A stretch of 64,000 nucleotides of DNA from JAJEAD01 sp964420925 (GCA_964420925.1 CAYQVB010000086.1:1-64000); one strand, 5' to 3'. Shown: positions 25,540 to 35,384, numbered from the stretch's first letter. A program made the numbers and translations. The notes: generated by a model not told the origin, from the letters alone.

Positions 25540-26394
25540 ATGCGCGACTTCGCACGGACATGGCCGCTGTGGCTCATAGCGGCCGTGTTCCTGGTGCATT
25601 TCGTCGTCCCGGTGGCGTTGTTCTTGGCGCTGGGCTTCGCCACCTATGTCCAGCCCGGAATCTGGACGGCGGACCCGACCTGGGAGAACTACCACCGCGC
25701 GTTCACCGACGAGTACGCGCTCGGCGTCCTCCTGGTGACGCTCAAGATCGGGGCCATCGTCACCGGGCTCTGCGTGCTGCTCGGCTACCCCGTCGCGTAC
25801 TTCATCGCCCGCGAGCGCGGCCGCACGCGTCACCTCGTCCTGATTATCGTCACCGCCTCGCTGTTCACCAACCTGATCGTGCGGACCTACGGGTGGATGG
25901 TCTTTCTCACGCCGCGCGGCCTGTTCAACAACATGCTGCTCGACAGCGGCCTGATCGAGCGGCCGCTGAAGCTCATGTTCAATGAGCCCGGCGTCATCAT
26001 CGGCATGACGCAGATCAATCTCCCCGTGCTGGTGCTCGTCGCCGCGGTGGCGATCCAGGGCATCGACCGGGTCCTCGAGCAGGCGGCGGCGGTGGCCGGC
26101 GCCGGCCCGATTCGGACCTTCATGAAGGTGACCTGGCCCTTGAGCCTGGTGGGGGTCCTGAGCGGCTCGGCGCTCGTGTTCGCGCTGACCATCAGCAACT
26201 TCATCACCGCCGACTTCCTCGGTGGCGGGCGGGTCATGATCCTGGGAACGATGATCCGCCAGCTCATGACGCGTTCGCTCAACTACCCCTACGCGGCAGC
26301 GCTCTCCGGCCTGCTGCTGCTGCTCGCGCTCGCCGCGATGCTCGGCGTGGTGTTCATCTACCGCGCGTTGGGCCCGTCCCGGCGGGCTGCTTGA
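25540..26394 (+). CDS. ABC transporter permease, PotB-like
   Basis: The 284-residue membrane protein has about six hydrophobic spans (beginning LWLIAAVFLVHFVVPVALFL) and the cytoplasmic EAA-type loop LEQAAAVAGAGPIRTFMKVT. It begins 17 nt after the receptor gene and its stop overlaps the region of the next permease, so receptor, PotB-like and PotC-like genes form one operon. Confidence 0.92.
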   Translation: MRDFARTWPLWLIAAVFLVHFVVPVALFLALGFATYVQPGIWTADPTWENYHRAFTDEYALGVLLVTLKIGAIVTGLCVLLGYPVAYFIARERGRTRHLVLIIVTASLFTNLIVRTYGWMVFLTPRGLFNNMLLDSGLIERPLKLMFNEPGVIIGMTQINLPVLVLVAAVAIQGIDRVLEQAAAVAGAGPIRTFMKVTWPLSLVGVLSGSALVFALTISNFITADFLGGGRVMILGTMIRQLMTRSLNYPYAAALSGLLLLLALAAMLGVVFIYRALGPSRRAA

Positions 26395-26402
26395 GCCGGG
26401 CG

Positions 26403-27218
26403 ATGCCGAAGCTCATTCGCATCGTCTATCTCGGCGTGGTGGCCCTGACCTGCGGCTATTTGCTGCTCCCGACCATCGTGGTGACGCTGGCGTCGTTCTC
26501 CCCCTCGGCCGCGTTGCGGTTCCCCCCGACCGGCTTCAGCCTGCGCTGGTACGAGAACTTCTTCGCGAGAGAGGAGTTCCTCGACGCCTTCGGCTTGAGC
26601 CTCTCGCTCGCGATCGTCGCCGCGACGCTGGCCACCGGGCTCGCCCTGCTCGCCGCCGTCGCGCTGCGCGAATCGCGGCCGGGGCTCCGCCAGGCGGTGC
26701 AGGGGACCGCCCTCCTGCCGATCATCCTGCCGACCGTCGTCTACGGCCCGGCCCTGCTGATCCTGGCCGCCCAGTTGTGGCTGACCCGCTCGGCCGCGGG
26801 CACCATCGCGGTCATCGGCCTCGCCCACCTCGTGCTGGCGCTGCCTTTCGCCATCCAGGTGGTGTTCACCAACTACGACGGCCTGGAATCGTCGCTCGAG
26901 GAAGGGGCGCGGATCGCCGGCGCCACCCGTTCGCGCATCCTGACCCGGATCATCGTGCCGTTGATGGCGCCCGGCCTCATCGCGAGCTTCCTCTTCGCGT
27001 TTCTGATCTCGTTCGACGAGCCTATCGTGTCGCTCTTTCTCGCCCGCCACGACGTGACCACGCTCCCGCCCCGCATCCTGACCTACCTGCGCTTCCGCTC
27101 CGATCCGACGGTCGCGGCGGTCTCGACCATCATGAGCCTGCTCGCCATCGCCGCGATCATCGTGATCGACCGCCTGGTCGGGCTCGACCGTATCTTCGGC
27201 CTGACGCGAAAGGACTGA
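26403..27218 (+). CDS. ABC transporter permease, PotC-like
   Basis: The 271-residue protein is the second channel subunit of the importer. It has six hydrophobic spans and the EAA loop SLEEGARIAGATRSRILTRI followed by VPLMAPGLIASFLFAFLISF, typical of PotC. ATG 26403 lies 8 nt after the PotB-like stop; a TTG at 26391 is the alternative. It closes the operon that begins with the receptor at 24479. Confidence 0.92.
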   Translation: MPKLIRIVYLGVVALTCGYLLLPTIVVTLASFSPSAALRFPPTGFSLRWYENFFAREEFLDAFGLSLSLAIVAATLATGLALLAAVALRESRPGLRQAVQGTALLPIILPTVVYGPALLILAAQLWLTRSAAGTIAVIGLAHLVLALPFAIQVVFTNYDGLESSLEEGARIAGATRSRILTRIIVPLMAPGLIASFLFAFLISFDEPIVSLFLARHDVTTLPPRILTYLRFRSDPTVAAVSTIMSLLAIAAIIVIDRLVGLDRIFGLTRKD

Positions 27219-27271
27219 CCCGCGCAGCCCGCCCCGGAAACGGAACCACAGACGTTCGGCCCAGGCCCCGC

Positions 27272-27670
27272 TCAGTTCGAAGGCGTTTCCTGCCCGGCGT
27301 CCGCCAGCGCGAATCTGTCTGTCACCTGGCCGAACTTCACCAGGCTGCCGCTCGGGTCGAAAACGTACAGTTCGTCCATGCCCCACGGCGTTTCGACGAC
27401 CTTGCCCACATCGATACGCTTGGCGAAGTCTGCGCGCAGCGCATGAATGTCGTTCACGCGGACGTAACAGGAGGTGTTCTCTGCAATATGCCTGTCCGTG
27501 CACAGCCAGAAGTGGATCTCGATGTGCTCGCGGACCGCGATACCGTAGTTCCGATCGCCAAAGTCGTGTGTTTCAAACCCGAGCTTGTTGAAGAAGTCCA
27601 GCGAGGTCGCAATGTCCAGCGAAGCGAGCACGGGCATGGCGCGGTCAAACAGAGATGTCCCGTCGGGCAT
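27272..27670 (-). CDS. VOC superfamily protein (bleomycin-resistance / glyoxalase-like)
   Basis: The 132-residue protein shows the bleomycin-resistance-type VOC pattern: RAMPVLASLDIATSLDFFNK, LGFETHDFGDRNYGIAVREH and HFWLCTDRHIAENTSCYVRV, then WGMDELYVFDPSGSLVKFGQ. Such proteins bind toxic ligands or catalyse metal-dependent steps. GAAGGA precedes ATG 27670; the frame extends to 27715. It lies 84 nt downstream of the dimethylformamidase large subunit on the same strand and may be part of that operon. Confidence 0.85.
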   Translation of the reverse strand: MPDGTSLFDRAMPVLASLDIATSLDFFNKLGFETHDFGDRNYGIAVREHIEIHFWLCTDRHIAENTSCYVRVNDIHALRADFAKRIDVGKVVETPWGMDELYVFDPSGSLVKFGQVTDRFALADAGQETPSN

Positions 27671-27754
27671 GGGTCTTGTTCCTTCACCTTGATCAGTGGC
27701 CGGAGCATTCACCACGACGCTGCGCCGCGAGTTCGGTCCGAGCCCTGATGCGGG

Positions 27755-29992
27755 TCAGGGCGCGGGGAAGGGCGCCTCGTCGAGGAAGCGGGTGACGACG
27801 TTCTCGATCATCCGGGAGACGTTGTTGTCGTAGTCGTTGTGGCTCAAGCTCGCCGCGAATCCCATCGAGCCGACCGAGAACACCGCCCCGCCGTTGGGGG
27901 TCTCGTAGAACACGATGTCGGCCCGTATCTCGGCATCGATGCCCTCGCCCTCCAGTGGCGGCGTCTCGCCGACCCCGAGGTTCGAGGGCCCGAAGACGGC
28001 ACTGTGCCCGAACGAGGAGGCGAGCAGCAGGGCGTGGCGCGGCGTTCCGAAGCCGTGGTCGAAGCGGTCGATCTCCTCGCTCGCCGCGCCGTTTCCCGAT
28101 AGCCCGAAGTCGCCGATGACCTCATCGTCGATCCCGGCGAAGACGAACGCGGCGCGCGGGTCGCGGCTCCCGGCCTGACGCCGGTAGCCGGCCCCGTGAT
28201 CGAAGCCCTGGGCGTCGAAGCCCACCCCGACCAGACGGTGCGGGGTGCGTCCCGAATTGTGCATCAGGCCCCCGAACTCGCCGCTGAAGGCCAAGTGGTA
28301 CTCGCCGGGAGAGGTGACCCATTTGCGTTCGCTGTACTCGCCCCGGCGCATCTCGATGATGCCCGGTCGGGTCGGGTGGTAGGCTACCAGCCAGTAGAAC
28401 CCGTTGCCGCCGATGTAGATCATCCGCCCGCCGCGTTGCTGGTAGGCGAACAGGGCGTCCCACATGCGGGTGGAGTAGTACTCCGGGTGGGTTCCCGTCA
28501 TCACTGCGCGGTAGGGGGCGAGCACTTCCACCCCCTCGGCGTGGAGGTCCTCGTCGGTCAGCACGTCGTAGTCGAAGCCCTTCTCCTCCAGCCAGTCCGT
28601 CAGGTACAGGTCCGCGCTGTAGGACTCGAGCCACGGGTGCTTCGGGCGCATGTTGAGGTTGGGCCGGTGGCGCGAGGAGTACGACACGCCGGTGCCGTCG
28701 AGATGGCATTCGTAGAGCGACAACCCGAGCTCGGGGTGCTCCAGCACGTGCTGGTCCTCTTCGCCCAGGACCGCGACCTGGTTGTAGAGCACCTCGACGA
28801 GGGAGTGATCGAAAGGCATGCGCCAGTTGGCGTAAGCCATGTAGGACGCGGTGGGGACCAGCAGGGCGAGCCGGGCGCCGGGGCGCTTCGTCGGCGCGCG
28901 CACGAAGAAGGGGACGTAGTCCTCGTGACCGGAGCCGCTCAACTTGGCCGCGTAGAAACCGCTCGCGAGACCCTTGGGCACCGACCACTCGAAGTCGGCC
29001 TCCCACTCGCAATCGCCGAGCGCATCGGCGAGAAAGTGGATTGCCGCGTACTGCTCTGGCGCCTGGCGCCAGTCCATGAACTCGCCCGTCCAATGGGCGC
29101 CGCGCACCGCCCGCATGGGGAGGTTGACGAGCTCGCCGTGGTGGTCGCGCCCGGAGACATCGACGATCCGATCGCTCGAGATCTCGCGGCTGAAGTCCCA
29201 CAGGGCGACGAGGCGCGATCCGAGACCCGGGGGTACCGGGCCGCTCCGCAGCCGAATCGAGTCCGGCCGGTCGATGACCTCGGATGCGATCCAGGGCCGC
29301 TCGATCCGGCCGGTGAAGTGGTGATCCCCGACCACTCTTCCCGGGCCCTGCGCACGGGCGGCCGCCGCGATCATCACCGGAGCGCCGTTGTCCGCGCGCG
29401 GTGCGACCCCGGTCGTGTCCTCCGCCACCCGCATCGCCGGGTGCAGCCCGCGCTCGGCGAGGTGTTCCTGCTCGATGCGCATCTCGCCGCTCTGCCCGTC
29501 CCAGGTCGCGGTGACCGCGCTCCATTCCCAGGTCGCGAGCGGCACGCCGCTCGAGAGGCGCGCGACGCCCCCCTTCCCGTCGCCGAGCATGAGAAGCGGG
29601 CTGCCGTCCGCGTCCAGGAACAGGCCGAATCCCGCTTCGTCCGACAGAGACCACTTGGTCAGCAGCGCCTGCACGCCCTGTCCGGCGATGGTCGGCATGA
29701 CCAGTGCGTGCAAGGTGAAGCCGGTGAGCGCCGCGAAGGCGATGGAATCGGGGACGCAGGCGAAGGAGCCCGGATGAATGGCCTGCTCGCGCCCGCGATG
29801 CTCGCTCACCGCGGGCGGGTCGAGAGCGTACTCCCGGAGCCCCGGCCCTCCCGGCTGGATGTCGCCCGAGCGCATGCGCACGATCTCGGCGCGATAGCGC
29901 TCGATGCCGGGCTCGCAGCTCACCATGAAGCGGATGCGCCCGCCGGGTGCGACGCTTATCTCGTCGCTGTAGCCGAGGATTCGCTTCGTCAT
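27755..29992 (-). CDS. dmfA2: N,N-dimethylformamidase large (beta) subunit-like protein
   Basis: DMFase hydrolyses N,N-dimethylformamide to dimethylamine and formate; the large subunit holds a mononuclear iron site. The 745-residue length is close to the Paracoccus enzyme. An N-terminal laminin-G/jelly-roll-like half (for example LLTKWSLSDEAGFGLFLDAD) precedes a catalytic half with PTASYMAYANWRMPF, SLYECHLDGTGVSYSSRH, DVLTDEDLHAEGVEVL, VMTGTHPEYYSTRMWDAL and YIGGNGFYWLVAYHP. The known iron site uses two Tyr and a Glu; the Tyr of MAYANWR and the HPEYYS motif are candidates. The small-subunit gene is directly upstream. The physiological amide may differ from DMF. Confidence 0.85.
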   Translation of the reverse strand: MTKRILGYSDEISVAPGGRIRFMVSCEPGIERYRAEIVRMRSGDIQPGGPGLREYALDPPAVSEHRGREQAIHPGSFACVPDSIAFAALTGFTLHALVMPTIAGQGVQALLTKWSLSDEAGFGLFLDADGSPLLMLGDGKGGVARLSSGVPLATWEWSAVTATWDGQSGEMRIEQEHLAERGLHPAMRVAEDTTGVAPRADNGAPVMIAAAARAQGPGRVVGDHHFTGRIERPWIASEVIDRPDSIRLRSGPVPPGLGSRLVALWDFSREISSDRIVDVSGRDHHGELVNLPMRAVRGAHWTGEFMDWRQAPEQYAAIHFLADALGDCEWEADFEWSVPKGLASGFYAAKLSGSGHEDYVPFFVRAPTKRPGARLALLVPTASYMAYANWRMPFDHSLVEVLYNQVAVLGEEDQHVLEHPELGLSLYECHLDGTGVSYSSRHRPNLNMRPKHPWLESYSADLYLTDWLEEKGFDYDVLTDEDLHAEGVEVLAPYRAVMTGTHPEYYSTRMWDALFAYQQRGGRMIYIGGNGFYWLVAYHPTRPGIIEMRRGEYSERKWVTSPGEYHLAFSGEFGGLMHNSGRTPHRLVGVGFDAQGFDHGAGYRRQAGSRDPRAAFVFAGIDDEVIGDFGLSGNGAASEEIDRFDHGFGTPRHALLLASSFGHSAVFGPSNLGVGETPPLEGEGIDAEIRADIVFYETPNGGAVFSVGSMGFAASLSHNDYDNNVSRMIENVVTRFLDEAPFPAP

Positions 29993-30006
29993 GACCGCCT
30001 CCCGGA

Positions 30007-30315
30007 TCAGTCGAGATCGAGCGCCTGCCCGGTGTGCGCTTCCCAGCGTAGCCTGAAGACCGCCCGTTCGGCATCTTCCGGGTTGTCGAAGGTGAGACCC
30101 TCGATCTTCTCCGCCGCTTCCCCGCGCACCCCGGTCAAACGCGCCACCGCCCACCGGCGGTAGGGGCCGGACATGAGGATGACGTGCTTGCCCGCCACCG
30201 GCGCGGCACGCATCAGGTTCAGGATGCGCTGCAGCTCGGCGCCGTGCGGCCCCCAGGGGTTGCGGTGGAACTCTCGCGCAAGATCGATGCGCTCGGGATC
30301 TATGGCCTTGGGCAT
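30007..30315 (-). CDS. dmfA1: N,N-dimethylformamidase small (alpha) subunit-like protein
   Basis: The 102-residue protein matches the small DMFase subunit: LAREFHRNPWGPHGAELQRI, HVILMSGPYRRWAVARLTGV and FRLRWEAHTGQALDLD. It is somewhat shorter than the characterised 132-residue subunit. It ends 14 nt before the large-subunit start on the same strand. In known enzymes this subunit packs against the large one and is needed for activity. Confidence 0.85.
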   Translation of the reverse strand: MPKAIDPERIDLAREFHRNPWGPHGAELQRILNLMRAAPVAGKHVILMSGPYRRWAVARLTGVRGEAAEKIEGLTFDNPEDAERAVFRLRWEAHTGQALDLD

Positions 30316-30383
30316 GGGGACGCTATCTCCGGGGATGTCGTGCGCGTCGTGGAAATCTCGGGCGGGGAGTCACCCAAGCGCGC

Positions 30384-31565
30384 TCAGGCCGCCAGCCGGT
30401 TCGCGACCCACTTGTGGAAGTGGTGGGTCGGCTCGTCCATGACGCCGGAAAACACGCCCCCGCGGAAGGCCGGCGAGCCGCGGCCTCGCTGCATGCCTTC
30501 GACCACCCCCATGTCCTCCAGGAAGATGTCGCGCCAGCCCTCGAGCGTCGTCTCGCGCGCCTGGTCGTGGTCGGGATCCTTCGCGGTCTCGCCGACGTAG
30601 TAGACCTGCCAGTACTCCCGGGTCAGAGCGGGCGAGAGGGGAAAGAGCACCGCCGACCACACGTGATCGCAATGGACCCCCACGAAGACGTTGGGGAAGA
30701 GCGTGGGGTACTCCGAGGTCCGCTCCGGCCAGTCCTCGAAGCGCTCGAAGGCGGCGGCGGAGTTGCCCGCGCTCGGCCGATACAGGTTCGAACCCTGTCC
30801 GGCGAACAGGTCGCCGCCGTAGAAGTGGTAGTGATCTTCGAGGCGGGAACGCGCGTTGAGGTCGGGATGCACGAAGGGGAGGTGATAGCTCTCCAGGTTG
30901 TTCTCGACGACGAGCTTCCAGTTGCCGTTGAAATCCAGGTGGAAGCTCCCGTAAGTGGAGGCAGGGCGCATCCGCTCGTACTCGGCCGGAGTCGCGAGCG
31001 CGTAAACGCGTTCGGCGAGTCGCCCGATGTGCCGCTCGAAGGGCGGTGCGTCGCCGCTCAGGTTCACGAACACCATGTCCAGCCACACCGCGGTGCGAAT
31101 GGCCTTCAGGCCGTGGGCCCTGCGCTCGAAGCCTTCGTTCTCGTGCCGGCCCGGTCCGCCCACGTGCGGGGTGCCGTGGAGCGTCCCGTCCAGCCCGTAG
31201 GTCCACGCGTGGTAGGGGCAGCGGATGCGCGCGGCGAAGCGGCAGGGCTCGCGCACGAGCTGATTGCCGCGGTGGCTGCACACGTTGTGGAAGACGCGTA
31301 CTTGGCCGTCCCCGTCGCGCACCATGAACATGGGCTGGCCGAGGAAGTTGACTGGCCGTGCGTCGCCCGGAGCGGGGATGGTGCAGGCATGGCCGATGCA
31401 GGTCCAGGTCGCGGCAAAGAGGCGATCGCGCTCCAGCGCCAGGAAGCTCTCCGAGGTGTACGCCTCGTTCGGCAATCCGGCCGCGTCGAGCGTCGGAAGG
31501 TTGATGTGCGCGACCAGGTCGGCATGGAGGCCCTTGGAATGGGATGCCGGTGCGGTCAGCGCCAT
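30384..31565 (-). CDS. Rieske aromatic-ring-hydroxylating / N-demethylating oxygenase, alpha subunit
   Basis: The 393-residue protein carries a [2Fe-2S] Rieske centre with CSHRG and CPYHAWTY, and a mononuclear iron site in NWKLVVENNLESYHLPFVH. This layout is shared by glycine-betaine (GbcA) and stachydrine demethylases as well as aromatic dioxygenases. No reductase gene is nearby. In the operon it stands between an amidohydrolase and the two dimethylformamidase subunits, so oxidation or demethylation of an N-methylated compound that feeds the amidase is a reasonable inference. Confidence 0.88.
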   Translation of the reverse strand: MALTAPASHSKGLHADLVAHINLPTLDAAGLPNEAYTSESFLALERDRLFAATWTCIGHACTIPAPGDARPVNFLGQPMFMVRDGDGQVRVFHNVCSHRGNQLVREPCRFAARIRCPYHAWTYGLDGTLHGTPHVGGPGRHENEGFERRAHGLKAIRTAVWLDMVFVNLSGDAPPFERHIGRLAERVYALATPAEYERMRPASTYGSFHLDFNGNWKLVVENNLESYHLPFVHPDLNARSRLEDHYHFYGGDLFAGQGSNLYRPSAGNSAAAFERFEDWPERTSEYPTLFPNVFVGVHCDHVWSAVLFPLSPALTREYWQVYYVGETAKDPDHDQARETTLEGWRDIFLEDMGVVEGMQRGRGSPAFRGGVFSGVMDEPTHHFHKWVANRLAA

Positions 31566-31607
31566 GGCGAAGTCCCCGTGCGGTGAACCAGCTCTTTGCG
31601 AGGGCGA

Positions 31608-32756
31608 TTATTCTGCCCTCGCACGGGGGAGACAAGACGTTTCGGCGGACTCGAGACCCATGAGGCGGGCCATGTTGCGGCCGAGGACGCAGGCCATGTC
31701 TTCCTCGCCGAGCAGGTCCTGGCAGTACAGCCGAATCTGATCGAGCGACTGTCGATAGGTGGTGTAGCGCATGAGGATCGGGACATCGGTACCCCAGAGG
31801 ATGCGTTCCGGGCCGAGCCGTTCGATCATCTGCGCTAGCGTCGGTTTGAACTGAAGCATCGGGTAGTCGAACACCACGCCGAGGAACACCGCGAAGAGAA
31901 TCTGCACCCGGAAGCGTGGGTTGTCGCAGGGAGCGGCCTCGTACACCGCGTCGGGGACGCGCAGCTCACCGTTCTCGAGAAAGCGCAGCCAGTCGAAGCC
32001 GTGGGTGAGCACCGCGTCGACGTCGGGGTAGCGCTCCATCCAGCGGCGCAGGCGTTGCAACTGCGCGAGGTAGCCTTCCACCGTCTTCTCCTGTTGGGAG
32101 ATGAAGGTGAAGAAGATGGGAATGCGCATCTCCGCGACCGCGTCCCAGAAGGGCTGGTAGCGGCCCCTGTCCCAGTCCTCCGTGATCCCGTGGAGGACGG
32201 AAAAGTAGGGAAGGAACTGCAATCCGTGCAGCCCCAGCGCGTTGATGGCGCGGTCGAGCTCCCGAATCGCGCCATCGGGGTCGCCGGGAATCTTCCATTC
32301 CCGCACGTAGGCGAGCCCCTGCAGGCGCTCGGGATGCTGCCTGCAGCAGTCGGCGAAGAAGTCGTTGTCGATTCCGAGATAGGGGGTGCGGTGCAGCAAG
32401 GCCCAATCCACGCCTGCGTAGTCCATCTCCGCCACTGTCCGGTCCGCGTCGTAGGACATGTCGGTGATAAGTGGAGGCAGCATTTGTTTGCAGTAGACCT
32501 CTCCGTCCGACTCCCATTCCAGGCGTCCGTTGGCGGTGGCCCGGAAGCAGGCCGGCTTGACCGCGTCGAGTTCGAAGGGACGCGAGAGGTCCGCGAGCCC
32601 ATGGTTGTCGCCGGGGGCGCGGTCGCGGACCCGCCATGCCGGCTGAAAGTGGTGCGCGGTGATGAACTGGAGCAGGCGCTGAAACTCCTCCCGGCTCTCG
32701 AATCCGCCGTCGCCCCTCAGATCCGGAATGCAGTAGGCGTGTCCGTCGTAGATCAT
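31608..32756 (-). CDS. amidohydrolase-related protein (PF04909 type)
   Basis: The 382-residue protein is a TIM-barrel hydrolase/decarboxylase of the ACMSD-like group: MIYDGHAYCIPDL at the start (metal HxH position is reduced to GHAYC), MDYAGVDWALLHRTPYLG, LHGLQFLPYF, VDAVLTHGFDWLRF and ERILWGTDVPILMRY. The usual N-terminal DxHxH is changed to DGHAY, so metal binding may differ. It is the first gene of the minus-strand run that continues with the Rieske oxygenase and dimethylformamidase. Substrate unknown. Confidence 0.8.
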   Translation of the reverse strand: MIYDGHAYCIPDLRGDGGFESREEFQRLLQFITAHHFQPAWRVRDRAPGDNHGLADLSRPFELDAVKPACFRATANGRLEWESDGEVYCKQMLPPLITDMSYDADRTVAEMDYAGVDWALLHRTPYLGIDNDFFADCCRQHPERLQGLAYVREWKIPGDPDGAIRELDRAINALGLHGLQFLPYFSVLHGITEDWDRGRYQPFWDAVAEMRIPIFFTFISQQEKTVEGYLAQLQRLRRWMERYPDVDAVLTHGFDWLRFLENGELRVPDAVYEAAPCDNPRFRVQILFAVFLGVVFDYPMLQFKPTLAQMIERLGPERILWGTDVPILMRYTTYRQSLDQIRLYCQDLLGEEDMACVLGRNMARLMGLESAETSCLPRARAE

Positions 32757-32957
32757 CCTGCCGGTCTCCGCTGCCCAGGGTCGGGTGGATAGCCGGGCAG
32801 CATGGGTGCGCCCCGAGGCACGGTCAAGGGTCCCGACTCCCCTTGGATCCGGGTCGGGTCACGGTCCGAGCAATCCTGCCGTAAATACTCAGGCCGCACG
32901 CATTCCTTGACGCTCGCACCGCGCCGCCCTTCTAATACTGCGCCTCCGAACGCTCAT

Positions 32958-33033
<76 letters not shown>

Positions 33034-33051
33034 CTGAATAGTGTGAGGAAC

Positions 33052-33084
33052 GCCATTGGCTGAGACTTCGTCTCAGCCAATGGC
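33052..33084 (+). terminator. strong hairpin downstream of tRNA-Phe
   Basis: A perfect 15-bp inverted repeat (GCCATTGGCTGAGAC, loop TTC, GTCTCAGCCAATGGC) starts 18 nt after the tRNA. The following bases are only mildly T-rich. It most likely ends the tRNA transcript. Confidence 0.65.
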
Positions 33085-33448
33085 TCCATCCGTGTCTCTT
33101 ATCGAGAAAGCGATCGGGAGTGGTCGAGCCTGATCACGCCGGTGCGGATCCGGCGTCCCGGGGTCGGCAAGGAGACTCCGAACCGCCGTGCGAGCTGTTG
33201 CGATGTCGGCCTCGTGGTTTGGCGCAACGAGCTCGGCTACCTCATTCCAGAACCGGTGCAGGGGCTCTCGGTGCACGACCATGGCGGGACCGTGGCGGGT
33301 CTCCTCGCTTGTAGCGAGCCGGAGGCGGGAGATTGCGCCTTGCACGCGGCGTCTGGTGGGCGGGAGCACCTAATGTCGGCCAGCCGTTACAATGACTCGT
33401 CTCACGCCGTTCGGGCCCTTCAGGGACCGTGGGCAATGGTGGCTGCCC
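33085..33448. other. 364 nt without a supported gene before the DUF262 gene
   Basis: Open frames on both strands here are short, GC-driven and match no family I recognise. No direct repeat of the tRNA-Phe 3' end was found downstream, so an attachment site is not supported. Base composition begins to fall towards the DUF262 gene. Confidence 0.4.
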
Positions 33449-35146
33449 ATGAACTTCAACACCACGAACATGACTTTTCGACAGCTCATGGCAAATGGGC
33501 TGAGCTATCGGGTCCCCCAGTTTCAGCGTGACTATTCGTGGGACGTCGACCATTGGGATGACCTCTGGTTGGACATCGTCGGTCTATTTGGCGAGGAGTC
33601 CGAGTCAGCACACTACATGGGCTATCTGGTGCTGCAGTCGGCTGACAGCCGGTCGTACGACATCATCGATGGCCAGCAACGCATGGCGACGCTCAGCGTG
33701 CTGATGTTGGCGTCGGTCTCGCATCTCATGGACTTGGCGGTACCCGATGATCCGAACGACCCGCAATTCCGTCGCGCCGAGCAGTTGCGGAGCAACTACA
33801 TCGGCTACCTGGACCCGGTAACCCTCGTACCTCGCTCGAAGCTGACGTTGAACCGTCACAATGATCGTTTGTACCAGGACTACCTCGTTCCCTTGGTGCG
33901 CTTGCCGCAGCGCGGACTGAACGCATCGGAGCACTTGCTCCGCCGGGCGTTCCATTCGTTCAAGGACCGCATCAAGGGCCACTGCGGACAGGACGGGCAA
34001 TCGGTGGCGCGCTTCGTTGACACGGCGGTTGACAAGCTCTTCTTTACCGAGATTACCGTCACCGACGAGTTGAACGCCTTCAAGGTGTTAGAGACCCTGA
34101 ATGCTCGTGGTGTGCGGCTGTCCGCAACGGACTTGCTGAAGAACTACCTGTTTTCCGTTGTTTCACGTGGTGGCACGCATGACGCCGAGATCAGGACTCT
34201 GGAAAACCGCTGGGAAGCCATCGTAGGTCTCCTCGGTAGTGAGAGCTTTCCGGAATTCTTGCGCGTGTTCTGGAACAGCCGCCACCGGCTGGTGCGCAAG
34301 GCGGACTTGTTCAAGACCATACGCGTTGCGATCGGCGACAAGGCCGCGGCGTTTGAACTGATCCGTGATCTCGACCGTCAGGCGCGAGTTTACGGCGCGT
34401 TGCGAGCACCGGCGGATGAGTTCTGGACAGCCCACGAGCGCGAAAGCTTGGCGCTTCTGCAGATGTTCAACGTTCGCCAACCCATGTCGGTCTTGCTAGC
34501 GGTGTTTGACCGGTTCGCGGAGGACAACCGCACCGGATTCTGCCGCTTTCTGCGAACCATCGCCATCGTATCCTTCCGTTACAACGTCATCTGCGGTCGC
34601 AAGAGCAACGAACAGGAGGCGATGTACAATCGCATCGCTCGCGAAGTCTCTGAGGGCCGCATTAGCACTCTCGACACGGCGGTCCAGGCCCTTCGCCCCG
34701 TGTACCCCGAGGACGCAGAGTTCCGGGCTGCATTCCTCGAAAAGTCGTTTCGCACGACCAGCAGCAGAAACCGGAAAGGGGTCCGTTACATTCTGTTCAA
34801 GCTCGAGGAATGGCTTTCCGGCAGCAGCTATGAGTTCGAGAGCGCGAAGTACGACCTCGAACATGTGCTGCCGGAGAATCCCGGTGATGATTGGCCACAA
34901 TTCGATGAACAGCAACATGAAGTGTCAATCTATCGATTGGGCAACATGACGCTGCTGAATTCGACCACGAACCGGGAACTGGGAAACATCGGGTTTCCCG
35001 AAAAGCGACCTGTCTATCGGCAGAGCGAGTTCTCAATCACCACAAAGCTCGCCGAAGAGTTCGATACCTGGACGGTGGACAAGATCCGTTCGCGCCAGGC
35101 GTGGATGGCGAGGCAAGCGACCAGCATCTGGCGCGCGGATTTCTGA
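33449..35146 (+). CDS. DUF262 / DUF1524 (HNH) protein, GmrSD-like restriction or defence protein
   Basis: The 565-residue protein starts with a DUF262 domain (RVPQFQRDYSWDVDHWDDLW and the ParB-like nucleotide motif DIIDGQQRMATLSVL), continues through ALNARGVRLSATDLLKNYLF-type sequence, and ends with a DUF1524 HNH nuclease motif (YDLEHVLPENPGDDW, then YRLGNMTLLNSTTNRELGN). The fused GmrS+GmrD layout is that of type IV restriction enzymes cutting modified phage DNA. The gene stands alone beside tRNA-Phe, and its codon and base use are visibly less GC-rich than its neighbours, which suggests acquisition by transfer. Confidence 0.88.
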   Translation: MNFNTTNMTFRQLMANGLSYRVPQFQRDYSWDVDHWDDLWLDIVGLFGEESESAHYMGYLVLQSADSRSYDIIDGQQRMATLSVLMLASVSHLMDLAVPDDPNDPQFRRAEQLRSNYIGYLDPVTLVPRSKLTLNRHNDRLYQDYLVPLVRLPQRGLNASEHLLRRAFHSFKDRIKGHCGQDGQSVARFVDTAVDKLFFTEITVTDELNAFKVLETLNARGVRLSATDLLKNYLFSVVSRGGTHDAEIRTLENRWEAIVGLLGSESFPEFLRVFWNSRHRLVRKADLFKTIRVAIGDKAAAFELIRDLDRQARVYGALRAPADEFWTAHERESLALLQMFNVRQPMSVLLAVFDRFAEDNRTGFCRFLRTIAIVSFRYNVICGRKSNEQEAMYNRIAREVSEGRISTLDTAVQALRPVYPEDAEFRAAFLEKSFRTTSSRNRKGVRYILFKLEEWLSGSSYEFESAKYDLEHVLPENPGDDWPQFDEQQHEVSIYRLGNMTLLNSTTNRELGNIGFPEKRPVYRQSEFSITTKLAEEFDTWTVDKIRSRQAWMARQATSIWRADF

Positions 35147-35384
35147 TCGCCAAGGACGTGCGCCGGCTCACACATGCCCCGATTGCTCGGAGGCGCGCGG
35201 CAGCGACGGTGCGGTGGTGCCGCAGGGGAGTGAGGCTCTGCCAGGCCGACCCATTCCGGCGACGAGGAAGGCGGAGCGATCCACGCCCTGGAGGTGGGTC
35301 GCAGCGCGCGATTGGTGTGCCGGTCTTGAATTCGGCAGCGCCGCTCGCGACAGTAGCGGCCGGCTTGCCGGAGAGGACCAGCCG

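Noticed and set aside
33034..35150. A tRNA-Phe attachment site for an integrated element
   Set aside because: No direct repeat of the tRNA 3' end was found downstream and no integrase gene is present.
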